DNA from: Pseudomonadota bacterium
Lineage (GTDB): Bacteria; Pseudomonadota; Alphaproteobacteria; Rhizobiales; Rhizobiaceae
Direction of reading: 5' to 3'
DNA: 5,388 nt
Assembly (NCBI GenBank): GCA_003242525.1
Contig: QGUU01000206.1
Coordinates: forward strand, 1 to 5,388
The position numbers and the translations under genes are program-made. Below are positions 1-5,388 of the stretch, in pieces. Within the stretch, counting starts at the first letter, position 1; each line of letters begins with the position of its first letter. A model generated the notes under the pieces. That model did not search any database. It had not been told where the DNA came from and saw only the letters and a list, made by a program, of their open reading frames with translations.

Positions 1-61
1 CGGGGATGTCCAGGCGTTCGCCGGACGGCATTTCCTTGTTTAAGCCGCCCCAGACCTGCCG

Positions 62-565
62 GTGGGCACCTATACTGTGCGAGTTGATGCGCTGGACGCC
101 GATGGCGCGAAGGTCGTGGCTCGGGCCACTGTGCCCTTCGAGCGCGAGCCGGGCGAATCGATGGCCGCTGTCGCGCCGGAACCATCCGAATCCGCCCCTG
201 CACCTGCGGCGCCTGCCCAGGATGAACCCGAGGCCGCGGCACAAGCTGAACCGGCCGAAGGGAAACCTGCCGATGTAGCCGCTGCAAGCCAGGGCGACAT
301 CCCCGAGACCGTGTCGCCGAAGCTCGAACAGGCCGATGGCGCGGTCATCATCAGGCGCAGGGACACGCTCTGGCACATTTCGCGCAGGGTCTATGGCCAC
401 GGCATCCGCTATACGACCATCTACCTGGCCAATCAGGATCAGATTCGCGATCCGGATCTCATCTGGCCAGGGCAGGTCTTCCGGGTGCCCGGCAAGTCAG
501 AGCAGGGCGAGCCAGCAAACCTGGACGCCTTGGGCGACCAGGCCGCTCCGGTGTCGGCCCGGTAG
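62..565 (+). CDS. LysM-domain protein, C-terminal part (upstream frame interrupted)
   Basis: This is the C-terminal end of a peptidoglycan-binding LysM protein of the kind common in rhizobia, presumably acting in the cell envelope. Counting from GTG 62, residues 1-31 look like the end of a beta-sandwich repeat (VGTYTVRVDALDADG, then VPFEREPGE). Residues 32-92 are an Ala/Pro/Glu-rich linker. Residues 95-143 form one LysM domain (RDTLWHISRRVYG, then the YLANQDQI and WPGQVFRVPG parts). The canonical GDTLW glycine is replaced by Arg. GTG 62 is only the first start codon after an in-frame TAA at 41-43; it has no visible Shine-Dalgarno sequence and lies inside a domain. The same frame upstream of the TAA (2-40) reads GDVQAFAGRHFLV, which resembles the preceding part of this family. 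The entry is therefore either the tail of a broken gene or of a gene with a sequence error. The domain call is secure; the gene's integrity is not. Confidence 0.75.
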   Translation: MGTYTVRVDALDADGAKVVARATVPFEREPGESMAAVAPEPSESAPAPAAPAQDEPEAAAQAEPAEGKPADVAAASQGDIPETVSPKLEQADGAVIIRRRDTLWHISRRVYGHGIRYTTIYLANQDQIRDPDLIWPGQVFRVPGKSEQGEPANLDALGDQAAPVSAR

Positions 566-592
566 TACAGGGGAATATTTCCGGAGCGGCCT
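540..592. repeat. Perfect 12-bp inverted repeat spanning the LysM stop codon
   Basis: AGGCCGCTCCGG at 540-551 is exactly complementary to CCGGAGCGGCCT at 581-592, separated by 29 nt that contain the LysM stop codon (563-565). The GC-rich stem could act as an RNA hairpin at the end of the LysM transcript. No T-tract follows on either strand, so a classical intrinsic terminator is not supported. The last base of the right arm is also the first base of the proposed -35 element of the next gene. Confidence 0.6.
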
Positions 593-618
593 TGCGCAAA
601 TCTGTTCCATCGTATATC
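592..618 (+). promoter_or_regulatory. Possible promoter of the arsR-ABC unit
   Basis: A TTGCGC at 592-597 is followed after 15 nt by TATATC at 613-618, a weak match to a sigma-70 type -35/-10 pair with a short spacer. Transcription would then begin roughly at 625-630, at or just before the arsR start codon, giving a leaderless or nearly leaderless mRNA. The -10 lies inside the palindrome at 603-637, which suits repression by occlusion. The element match is weak and the call rests mainly on position. Confidence 0.3.
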
Positions 619-637
619 GCCGATGCACGATGGAACA
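603..637. promoter_or_regulatory. 35-bp near-perfect palindrome, probable ArsR operator
   Basis: The outer arms are TGTTCCATCGT (603-613) and ACGATGGAACA (627-637), exact reverse complements. The inner arms ATCG (616-619) and CGAT (621-624) share the same centre at base 620. Only the pairs 614/626 and 615/625 fail, so 15 of 17 base pairs are symmetric. Long imperfect palindromes over the promoter are typical operators of dimeric ArsR/SmtB repressors, and this one lies directly before and over the start of an ArsR gene. Autoregulation of arsR and the ABC exporter is the natural inference. The palindrome covers the start codon at 630-632, which is unusual. Confidence 0.7.
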
Positions 638-953
638 TGGCGCTATAAGCGAAATCGCCCAATTTGACGAAAGCAGCGTAGCCAGCGGGCTTGCCGCGCT
701 CTCCCATCCGGCGCGGCTGCGGATCCTGCGGCATCTGTCGGCAACGCCGGCCTGCTGTTGTCGCGATGTCGTGGAGCGCCTCGATCTGGCGCAGTCGACC
801 GTTTCGCAGCACCTCAAGGTGTTGGTCGATGCCGGCTTGGTCCGTTTTTCTCCGGACCGGCAACGTTCTCGCTACGAACTCGACCGGCAAGCGCTGAGGA
901 AACTGTCATCGGCGCTTGGCGCGCTGGTGGACGATTGCTGCGCCGGCTGTTGA
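630..953 (+). CDS. ArsR/SmtB-family repressor, cysteine-rich
   Basis: This encodes a 107-residue winged-helix repressor of the ArsR/SmtB family, the usual size. Residues 18-38 (ASGLAALSHPARLRILRHLSA) are the hallmark first helices. LDLAQSTVSQHLKVLVDAGLV (about 51-71) is the DNA-recognition helix-turn-helix, and FSPDRQRSRYELD (73-85) is the beta-wing. Potential thiol ligands are Cys42, Cys43 and Cys44, at the position of the ELCVCD metal-binding loop of arsenic-sensing ArsR proteins, plus Cys103, Cys104 and Cys107 at the extreme C-terminus. This suggests sensing of a thiophilic metal or metalloid, or of thiol/redox stress; the effector is not known. ATG 630 is the only plausible start in frame. 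It has no Shine-Dalgarno sequence and lies inside the operator palindrome. The ABC exporter gene follows after about 30 nt, so the two are probably co-transcribed and repressed by this protein. Confidence 0.88.
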   Translation: MEHGAISEIAQFDESSVASGLAALSHPARLRILRHLSATPACCCRDVVERLDLAQSTVSQHLKVLVDAGLVRFSPDRQRSRYELDRQALRKLSSALGALVDDCCAGC

Positions 954-970
954 CCGGTGCCAAAAACCAC

Positions 971-974
971 GAGG
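971..974 (+). promoter_or_regulatory. Ribosome binding site deciding the ABC exporter start
   Basis: GAGG lies 9 nt before GTG 984. The other in-frame start, GTG 957, comes only 3 nt after the arsR stop codon and has no purine-rich sequence before it. This favours GTG 984 as the start of the exporter. Confidence 0.5.
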
Positions 975-983
975 CAAGACCCA

Positions 984-2867
984 GTGGCAGAAAAAACCGT
1001 TTCGGCCGAATCCGGCACGCTCGCCACGCTGCGTAACCTCTGGCCTTACATGTACCCGGCTGACAGGCCGGACCTGCGCTGGCGCGTGACCTGGGCGACC
1101 TTGCTTCTGGTCATCGCAAAGCTCGTTCTCGTTGCAGGCCCCTATTTCTTCAAATGGGCGACCGACGCTCTTGCCGGAACCGGCAGGTATGAGCCGCCCC
1201 TGCCGGCTGTCCTTTCCGGCGCGATTGCGCTGGTCATTGCCTACAATGTCCTGCGGCTGATGCAATTGGGCTTCAACCAGCTGCGTGACTCGCTTTTTGC
1301 CCGTGTCGGCCAGCACGCCGTGCGACAGCTCGCTTATCGCACCTTCGTCCATATGCATGAATTGTCGCTGCGCTTCCATCTCGAGCGGCGCACGGGCGGC
1401 CTTTCCCGCATCATTGAGCGCGGCACCAAGGGAATCGAGACGATCGTCCGCTTCATCATGCTCAATACCGCGCCCACGGTGTTGGAATTCGCCCTGACGG
1501 CCGGGATATTCGCCTACAATTATGGCTGGAGATATGTCGCGGTCGTGGCCCTGACGGTGGCGGTCTACGTCTGGTTCACGGTCAAGGCGAGCGATTGGCG
1601 CATAGCCATCCGTCGCGACATGAACGATAGCGACACCGACGCCAACACGAAGGCAATCGATTCCCTGCTCAACTTCGAAACGGTGAAGTATTTCGGCAAT
1701 GAGGCCATGGAGGCAGAGCGATTCGACCGCTCCATGGCCCGTTACGAGATCGCTGCTACCCGCATCTGGACCTCGCTGGGTTGGCTCAACTTCGGGCAGG
1801 GGGCGATTTTCGGCCTGGGCACCACGATCGTCATGTGCATGTCGGCTTGGGAGGTAATGCAGGGCTCCCAGACGGTAGGCGACTTCGTGTTCATCAACGC
1901 CATGCTGATCCAGCTTTCGGTGCCGCTGAACTTCATCGGCTTCATCTATCGCGAGATCCGCCAGGGGCTGACGGACATCGAACAGATGTTCGACCTGCTT
2001 GATATCAAGCAGGAGGTTGTGGACAAGCCGGATGCAAAACCGCTCAGGGTCGACGCCGGACGTGTCGAGTTCCGCGACGTGCATTTTGCCTACGATCCGG
2101 ACCGCCCGATCCTCAAAGGCATTTCCTTCGAGGTTCCCGCCGGCAAGACCGTAGCCATAGTGGGGCCATCCGGAGCCGGCAAATCCACAATTTCCAGGCT
2201 CCTGTTCCGTTTCTATGACGTGCAGTCCGGCGCAGTGCTTGTGGACGGGCAGGACGTGCGCGATGTCACGCAGGACAGCTTGCGCGCGGCCATCGGCATG
2301 GTGCCGCAGGACACGGTGCTCTTCAACGACACGATTGCCTACAATATCCGATACGGGCGACCCGACGCCAGCGAGAAGGACGTCAGGCGCGCGGCGGAGC
2401 TGGCGCAGATCGGCACGTTTATCGAAGGACTGCCGGAGGGCTACAACTCCATGGTGGGCGAGCGTGGGCTGAAGCTTTCGGGCGGGGAGAAGCAGCGTGT
2501 TGCGATTGCCCGCACCATCCTCAAGGCGCCGCCGATCCTGATCCTCGACGAGGCGACCTCGGCACTGGACAGCCACACCGAGCAGGAAATCCAGGCGGCG
2601 CTCGATCTTGTGAGTCGCGACCGCACCACGATTGTCATCGCCCACCGTCTCTCGACCGTTATTTCCGCAGACGAGATTATCGTGCTGAAGGACGGCCGGA
2701 TCGCCGAGCGTGGAACCCATGCCGATCTCCTCGCACAGCGCGGTCTCTATGCGTCGATGTGGGATCGCCAGCGCGAGGCAACCGAAGCCGAGGAGCGTCT
2801 GCGCGTAGCTAGGGAAGCAGACGAGCTTGGCGTGGTAGTACGCCGCCGCCCGATAGAGGTGACCTGA
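984..2867 (+). CDS. Atm1/ABCB7-type ABC half-exporter (permease fused to ATPase)
   Basis: This 627-residue protein is a half-transporter that works as an inner-membrane homodimer. Its closest described relatives are bacterial Atm1 (NaAtm1), which exports glutathione disulfide and glutathione-metal complexes, and mitochondrial Atm1/ABCB7. Six membrane segments lie at about 37-56, 75-95, 160-179, 183-200, 272-290 and 300-321. The Atm1 signature region DSDTDANTKAIDSLLNFETVKYF is present just after 211. As I recall the NaAtm1 numbering, its glutathione-site residues Tyr195, Arg206, Arg210, Asn269, Gln272 and Arg323 all occur here at identical positions, given the GTG 984 start. The nucleotide-binding domain is intact: A-loop Tyr370, Walker A GPSGAGKST 394-402, Q-loop Gln442, LSGGEKQR 498-505, Walker B ILILDE 518-523 with catalytic Glu523, SALD D-loop, and H-loop His554. 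It follows arsR closely, suggesting metal- or thiol-responsive expression. An alternative GTG start at 957 would add nine residues. The substrate is inferred. Confidence 0.93.
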   Translation: MAEKTVSAESGTLATLRNLWPYMYPADRPDLRWRVTWATLLLVIAKLVLVAGPYFFKWATDALAGTGRYEPPLPAVLSGAIALVIAYNVLRLMQLGFNQLRDSLFARVGQHAVRQLAYRTFVHMHELSLRFHLERRTGGLSRIIERGTKGIETIVRFIMLNTAPTVLEFALTAGIFAYNYGWRYVAVVALTVAVYVWFTVKASDWRIAIRRDMNDSDTDANTKAIDSLLNFETVKYFGNEAMEAERFDRSMARYEIAATRIWTSLGWLNFGQGAIFGLGTTIVMCMSAWEVMQGSQTVGDFVFINAMLIQLSVPLNFIGFIYREIRQGLTDIEQMFDLLDIKQEVVDKPDAKPLRVDAGRVEFRDVHFAYDPDRPILKGISFEVPAGKTVAIVGPSGAGKSTISRLLFRFYDVQSGAVLVDGQDVRDVTQDSLRAAIGMVPQDTVLFNDTIAYNIRYGRPDASEKDVRRAAELAQIGTFIEGLPEGYNSMVGERGLKLSGGEKQRVAIARTILKAPPILILDEATSALDSHTEQEIQAALDLVSRDRTTIVIAHRLSTVISADEIIVLKDGRIAERGTHADLLAQRGLYASMWDRQREATEAEERLRVAREADELGVVVRRRPIEVT

Positions 2868-2878
2868 GACTTGGGACG

Positions 2879-3127
2879 ATGGGACCTGCGGCAAGGCTGG
2901 GGCCGACGGCGCAAGCCCGCACCCTGCGCGGACCTGGAGCGGGCGTGGTAACGGATGGTCCCTTTGCCGAAACCAAGGAACATTTGCTGGGCTTTTACGT
3001 GGTGGACTGCGCCGACTTCGATTCCGCGGTTGACGTCGCGCGCAAGTTACGCAGCGCCAATCCCACTGCCGTCTATGAATTGCGTCCGATCATGCTTTAC
3101 GTTCCCGGAGCGCCCCTGTCGCCTTAA
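2879..3127 (+). CDS. YCII/DGPF-domain protein, N-terminally truncated
   Basis: This 82-residue ORF matches the second half of YCII-related (DGPF) proteins. TDGPFAETKE is at 25-34, LLGFYVVDCADFDSAVDVARKL at 36-57 and the terminal YELRPI strand at 66-71. Residues 4-17 (AARLGPTAQARTLR) resemble the segment that precedes the DGPF motif in full-length members. The family's N-terminal beta-strand (a start such as MKYLLLIY) and about 45 residues are absent. The codons before ATG 2879 in this frame run into the ABC gene without another start and end at a TAG at 2810-2812. The ATG comes 11 nt after the exporter stop and has no convincing ribosome site. It is probably a 5'-truncated remnant, although translation by coupling to the exporter is possible. 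Full-length members are of unclear biochemical role; some are fused or linked to ECF sigma factors. Confidence 0.6.
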   Translation: MGPAARLGPTAQARTLRGPGAGVVTDGPFAETKEHLLGFYVVDCADFDSAVDVARKLRSANPTAVYELRPIMLYVPGAPLSP

Positions 3128-3158
3128 CGGTTGAAGAGTTGAAGGCGCCTGTTTTGTT
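3120..3158 (+). terminator. Possible weak intrinsic terminator after the YCII ORF
   Basis: CGCCTT (3120-3125) pairs with AAGGCG (3142-3147), and AAC (3126-3128) can pair with GTT (3138-3140) across a one-base bulge. A short T-rich stretch (GTTTTGTT, 3151-3158) follows three bases after the stem. The stem includes the YCII stop codon. It may end the arsR-ABC-YCII transcript before psd. The imperfect stem and interrupted T-tract make this tentative. Confidence 0.3.
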
Positions 3159-3176
3159 GCGTTGCGGCGGAAGGCG

Positions 3177-3205
3177 GTTTCGGATAGAGAGGCCGCATCC
3201 GAAAC
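3177..3205. repeat. 9-bp inverted repeat in the psd leader
   Basis: GTTTCGGAT (3177-3185) and ATCCGAAAC (3197-3205) are exact reverse complements with an 11-nt spacer, ending 19 nt before the psd start codon. It could be a protein-binding site controlling psd-pssA or a leader hairpin. No T-tract follows, so it is not a typical terminator. A purine-rich GGAG at 3206-3209 lies just beyond it, 15 nt before the ATG, further than usual for a ribosome site. Confidence 0.45.
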
Positions 3206-3224
3206 GGAGCCGGCCCCAGTCTCG

Positions 3225-3923
3225 ATGAACCTTGTCGACACCGTCAGGAATACTTTTGTTCCCATCCATCGCGCCGGCTACCCCTTCATAGCGGGTTTTG
3301 CGGCCGTAACGCTTGTTCTGGGCCTCTTTTCCGCGAATCTGTTCTGGATAGGACTGATCCTCACCGCCTGGTGTGCCTACTTCTTCCGCGATCCCGAGCG
3401 CGTGACACCGATGGACGACCGGTTGGTCATCAGCCCGGCCGATGGCGTCGTCTCGGCAGTCGGGCCAGCAGTTCCGCCGGGGGAACTCGGCCTTGGCGCC
3501 GGCGAGATGACCCGCATATCGGTCTTCATGAACGTCTTTTCATGCCATGTGAACCGGGCTCCCGTGCGGGGACGCATAAGCAGGATCGAGCATCGGGCAG
3601 GCAGTTTCCTCAATGCCGAGCTGGACAAGGCGAGCACGCAGAACGAGCGCAATGGCCTGATCATAGACAGTCCGAACGGGCCTGTTGCCGTGGTGCAGGT
3701 CGCCGGTCTGGTGGCCCGGCGCATCCTCTGCTGGGTCGAGCCCGGATCGGCGCTTTCCGCCGGCGAGCGTTTTGGATTGATCCGTTTCGGTTCGCGGGTG
3801 GACGTTTACCTCCCGGCAGGCGCGGTGCCGCGCGTGGCGGTGGGGCAGACGGCGGTGGGGGGTGAGACGGTCCTGGCTGAATTCGGCGGCGACCATGCTG
3901 CGCCGTTGGTTCGGATTTCGTAG
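3225..3923 (+). CDS. psd: Phosphatidylserine decarboxylase proenzyme
   Basis: This enzyme decarboxylates phosphatidylserine to PE in the inner membrane, using a pyruvoyl group made by self-cleavage. The 232-residue product has the length of rhizobial short-type Psd. Hydrophobic segments at about 20-36 and 39-54 anchor it, followed by the conserved [13 protein letters not shown] (50-62). The self-cleavage Asp is in SPADG (Asp73) and the His in SCHVNRAP (His108). NAELDKAS (130-137) and ERNGL are also conserved. Cleavage is expected between Gly189 and Ser190 in [14 protein letters not shown], giving a 189-residue beta chain and a 43-residue alpha chain with Ser190 converted to pyruvoyl. ATG 3225 is chosen because [21 protein letters not shown] matches the family N-terminus; the frame is open back to a TTG at 3162 with no family-like sequence. 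pssA follows 7 nt later, so the two form an operon. Confidence 0.96.
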   Translation: MNLVDTVRNTFVPIHRAGYPFIAGFAAVTLVLGLFSANLFWIGLILTAWCAYFFRDPERVTPMDDRLVISPADGVVSAVGPAVPPGELGLGAGEMTRISVFMNVFSCHVNRAPVRGRISRIEHRAGSFLNAELDKASTQNERNGLIIDSPNGPVAVVQVAGLVARRILCWVEPGSALSAGERFGLIRFGSRVDVYLPAGAVPRVAVGQTAVGGETVLAEFGGDHAAPLVRIS

Positions 3924-3930
3924 GCGATAG

Positions 3931-4761
3931 ATGGGCGCATCCTTCAAGAGGTTCGAGCCTCACGGCCAAGGCGGTCCCCGCATACGCGAGATTCCGCTTC
4001 GGCTCATGTTTCCGAACCTGGTCACGATTCTCGCCATCTGCGCCGGGCTTTCGGGGATACGCTTTGCCTTCGAGGACCGGTTCGAAACGGCGACGGTCAT
4101 GGTGCTTCTGGCCGCCTTTCTCGATGGCGTGGACGGGCGTCTGGCGCGGCTGCTCAAGGCAACGTCCAGGTTCGGCGCGCAGATGGATTCGTTGGCCGAC
4201 ATTGTGAATTTCGGTGTTGCGCCCGCACTGGTTCTCTACGCATTTCTGCTGGATCGCGCCGGCTCGCCAGGCTGGATCGCGGCGCTGCTGTTCGCGATAG
4301 CCTGCGGCATGCGACTTGCGCGCTTCAACGTGCTCGATGAGCAAAAGGACCGCCCGGCCTGGCAGAATGAGTATTTTGTCGGCGTTCCGGCTCCGGCGGG
4401 CGCCCTGATGGTGATGCTGCCGCTCTACCTGTCTTTCCTCGGACTGGAGCCGACGCTGGAGATCGCCTATGGCGGTGCGGCCTTCACGGTCCTTGTCGCC
4501 TTTCTGCTGGTTTCGCGCCTGCCGGTCTATTCCGGCAAGAGCGCAAAGATACCGGGCGACAGAGTACTTCCCGTCATTCTGGGGGTGGTGCTGTTTTTCC
4601 TGCTTCTGGTGAGCTACCCTTGGTACACCTTGACGGTATCGGTCTTCGCCTATCTGTGCTTCCTGCCTTTTTCCGTGCGTGCCTATTCCCGGCGCGCAAG
4701 GAAAGAAGGCGAGACAATGCTGCCGCCCGATGTTGACGAGGGCACGCCCGGACAGGCCTAG
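3931..4761 (+). CDS. pssA: CDP-diacylglycerol-serine O-phosphatidyltransferase
   Basis: This integral membrane enzyme condenses CDP-diacylglycerol with L-serine to phosphatidylserine, the substrate of the neighbouring Psd. The 276-residue product carries the complete CDP-alcohol phosphatidyltransferase motif: Asp65, Asp68-Gly69, Ala72-Arg73, Gly82, Asp86 and Asp90. These metal-binding aspartates and spacings are all intact. About eight hydrophobic segments are visible, including 27-47, 53-65, 91-107, 114-131, 156-172, 183-196, 212-228 and 231-248. GVPAPAGA (151-158) is typical of the bacterial type II (membrane, PssA/Pcs-like fold) enzyme, unlike the phospholipase-D type Pss of E. coli. ATG 3931 gives an N-terminus FEPHGQGGPRIREIPLR that resembles rhizobial PssA; Met26 (ATG 4006) is a less likely start. 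The charged tail (249-276) ends at a TAG shared with the opposing gene. Confidence 0.95.
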   Translation: MGASFKRFEPHGQGGPRIREIPLRLMFPNLVTILAICAGLSGIRFAFEDRFETATVMVLLAAFLDGVDGRLARLLKATSRFGAQMDSLADIVNFGVAPALVLYAFLLDRAGSPGWIAALLFAIACGMRLARFNVLDEQKDRPAWQNEYFVGVPAPAGALMVMLPLYLSFLGLEPTLEIAYGGAAFTVLVAFLLVSRLPVYSGKSAKIPGDRVLPVILGVVLFFLLLVSYPWYTLTVSVFAYLCFLPFSVRAYSRRARKEGETMLPPDVDEGTPGQA

Positions 4762-4764
4762 GCC
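4755..4764. other. 10-bp palindrome holding both convergent stop codons
   Basis: GGCCTAGGCC is a perfect palindrome centred between 4759 and 4760. The pssA stop TAG occupies 4759-4761 on the plus strand and the aas stop TAG occupies 4760-4758 on the minus strand, so the two coding regions overlap by the four bases CTAG. No intrinsic terminator for either gene is visible around it. Confidence 0.85.
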
Positions 4765-5388
4765 GCCGCACTCGACCCCAGTCGCTCCATCGCTATCTGT
4801 CGCGCCGCCATATAGTCGGTCTTGCCGGTCCCCAGTACAGGCATGTCTGTAATCTTCACGATGTCGCCCGGCAGCATGAGCGCGGAGGCCCCACGCTCCT
4901 TTCCGTATCTGCGCAGCTGCTCGGCCTCCGCATCGCCGGCTGTGGTCACCAGCACCAGACGCTCGCCGCGCCTTTTGTCGGGCACCGTCACGACGGCATG
5001 CCGGGCCTCAGGCCACAGGGCCTCCACCAGCATTTCGACTGCCCCGAGCGACACCATTTCGGCGCCGATCTTGGCAAAACGACTTGCCCTGCCACGTATG
5101 GTAATGAAGCCGTCACGGTCTACCGAAACGATGTCGCCCGTGTCGTGCCAGCCGTCCAGCGCTTGCAGTTCCCCAGGCCGATCGACGCTTATCGTACCCA
5201 TCATCAAGTTTGGGCCGGACAGCAGCAGCCGGCCGCCCTCTGTCACGCCCTGCACCGGTTCCAGCCGGACGCGAACGCCGGGCAGGGGGCGACCCACCGT
5301 TCCTTCCTTGTTGTGGATCGAGGTGTTTACGGCGACCACGGGCGCGGCCTCGGTCAGCCCAAAGCCCTCGAGGATCTCCACGCCGAAG
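4758..5388 (-). CDS. aas: Aas-type lyso-PE acyltransferase/acyl-ACP synthetase, C-terminal part
   Basis: About 209 C-terminal residues are present; the gene runs off the right edge, so its start and the N-terminal acyltransferase domain expected for Aas are not visible. Aas re-acylates 2-acyl-glycerophosphoethanolamine to PE with acyl-ACP formed by its ANL (acyl-adenylate) domain at the inner membrane. The sequence aligns by eye with the C-terminus of E. coli Aas: FGVEILEGFGLTEAAPVV at the edge, GTVGRPLPGV, EGGRLLLSGPNLMMG, GWHDTGDIV with the conserved TGD, and GRASRFAKIGAEMVSL. The motif MPVLGTGKTDY contains the expected adenylation lysine. The GTG at 5381-5379 lies inside a conserved motif and is not the real start. 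It converges on pssA and shares CTAG with its stop. The PE neighbourhood supports Aas over a generic acyl-CoA synthetase. Confidence 0.88.
   Translation of the reverse strand, partial: FGVEILEGFGLTEAAPVVAVNTSIHNKEGTVGRPLPGVRVRLEPVQGVTEGGRLLLSGPNLMMGTISVDRPGELQALDGWHDTGDIVSVDRDGFITIRGRASRFAKIGAEMVSLGAVEMLVEALWPEARHAVVTVPDKRRGERLVLVTTAGDAEAEQLRRYGKERGASALMLPGDIVKITDMPVLGTGKTDYMAARQIAMERLGSSAAA

Noticed and set aside
6..278. A 90-residue open frame from ATG 6
   Set aside because: Its translation is Arg/Pro-rich out-of-frame sequence over the LysM gene; only its first few codons (18-44) are of interest, as a possible trace of a frameshift.
336..629. In-frame extension of the ArsR gene upstream of ATG 630
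   Set aside because: The extension overlaps the LysM gene in another frame, its translation is unlike any ArsR N-terminus, and the ArsR family length fits the ATG 630 start.
906..2894. A 662-codon open frame on the minus strand opposite the ABC exporter
   Set aside because: It mirrors the exporter gene almost exactly, its translation shows no recognisable domain, and such long antisense frames are common opposite GC-rich genes. The plus-strand product has every ABC motif.
3162..3224. N-terminal extension of Psd from a TTG at 3162
   Set aside because: The 21 added residues are not family-like, the region contains the leader inverted repeat, and ATG 3225 gives exactly the usual 232 residues.
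3540..4344. Overlapping minus-strand open frames (3540-3947 and 3661-4344) opposite psd and pssA
   Set aside because: Their translations are rich in Arg, Pro and Gly with no domain, and they oppose well-conserved genes; they are shadows of GC-rich codon use.
5379..5381. GTG as the start codon of the minus-strand acyltransferase
   Set aside because: It falls inside the conserved segment FGVEILEGFGLTE, and the frame stays open to the window edge, so the gene begins outside the window.

Overview
The window reads as ordinary chromosomal DNA of a GC-rich alphaproteobacterium, most likely of the order Hyphomicrobiales (Mesorhizobium/Phyllobacteriaceae-like). This rests on three things: the short 232-residue Psd proenzyme directly followed by pssA, the style of the LysM protein C-terminus, and the ArsR plus Atm1-type exporter pair. 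The assignment comes from recognising protein families by eye; no database search was possible.

Layout. (1) 1-565, plus strand: the C-terminal part of a LysM-domain envelope protein. Its reading frame appears to continue upstream of the first usable start codon but is interrupted by a TAA at 41-43. (2) 540-637: a short, structure-rich intergenic region. It holds a perfect 12-bp inverted repeat straddling the LysM stop codon and a 35-bp near-perfect palindrome that overlaps the start codon of the next gene. (3) 630-2867, plus strand: a two-gene unit of a cysteine-rich ArsR/SmtB repressor and an Atm1/ABCB7-type ABC half-exporter that carries the glutathione-binding residues known from NaAtm1. 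(4) 2879-3127: a short YCII/DGPF-domain ORF that lacks the N-terminal half of its family. (5) 3128-3224: a leader with a possible weak terminator and a 9-bp hairpin. (6) 3225-4761, plus strand: psd and pssA, 7 nt apart, encoding the two enzymes that turn CDP-diacylglycerol into phosphatidylserine and then phosphatidylethanolamine (PE). (7) 4758-5388, minus strand: the C-terminal part of an Aas-type 2-acyl-glycerophosphoethanolamine acyltransferase/acyl-ACP synthetase, running off the window. It converges on pssA, and the two stop codons share one CTAG.

How the genes work together. pssA and psd make PE, and aas re-acylates lyso-PE back to PE, so the right half is a PE synthesis and repair cluster. 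The left unit looks like a thiol-based sensor that controls a glutathione-conjugate or glutathione-metal exporter. That functional link is inferred from the cysteines, the operator position and the adjacency. I see no mobile element, CRISPR array, tRNA or rRNA. Nothing here clearly amounts to a wholly new system; the most interesting points are the ArsR operator and start architecture, the interrupted LysM frame, the truncated YCII ORF and the overlapping convergent stops.
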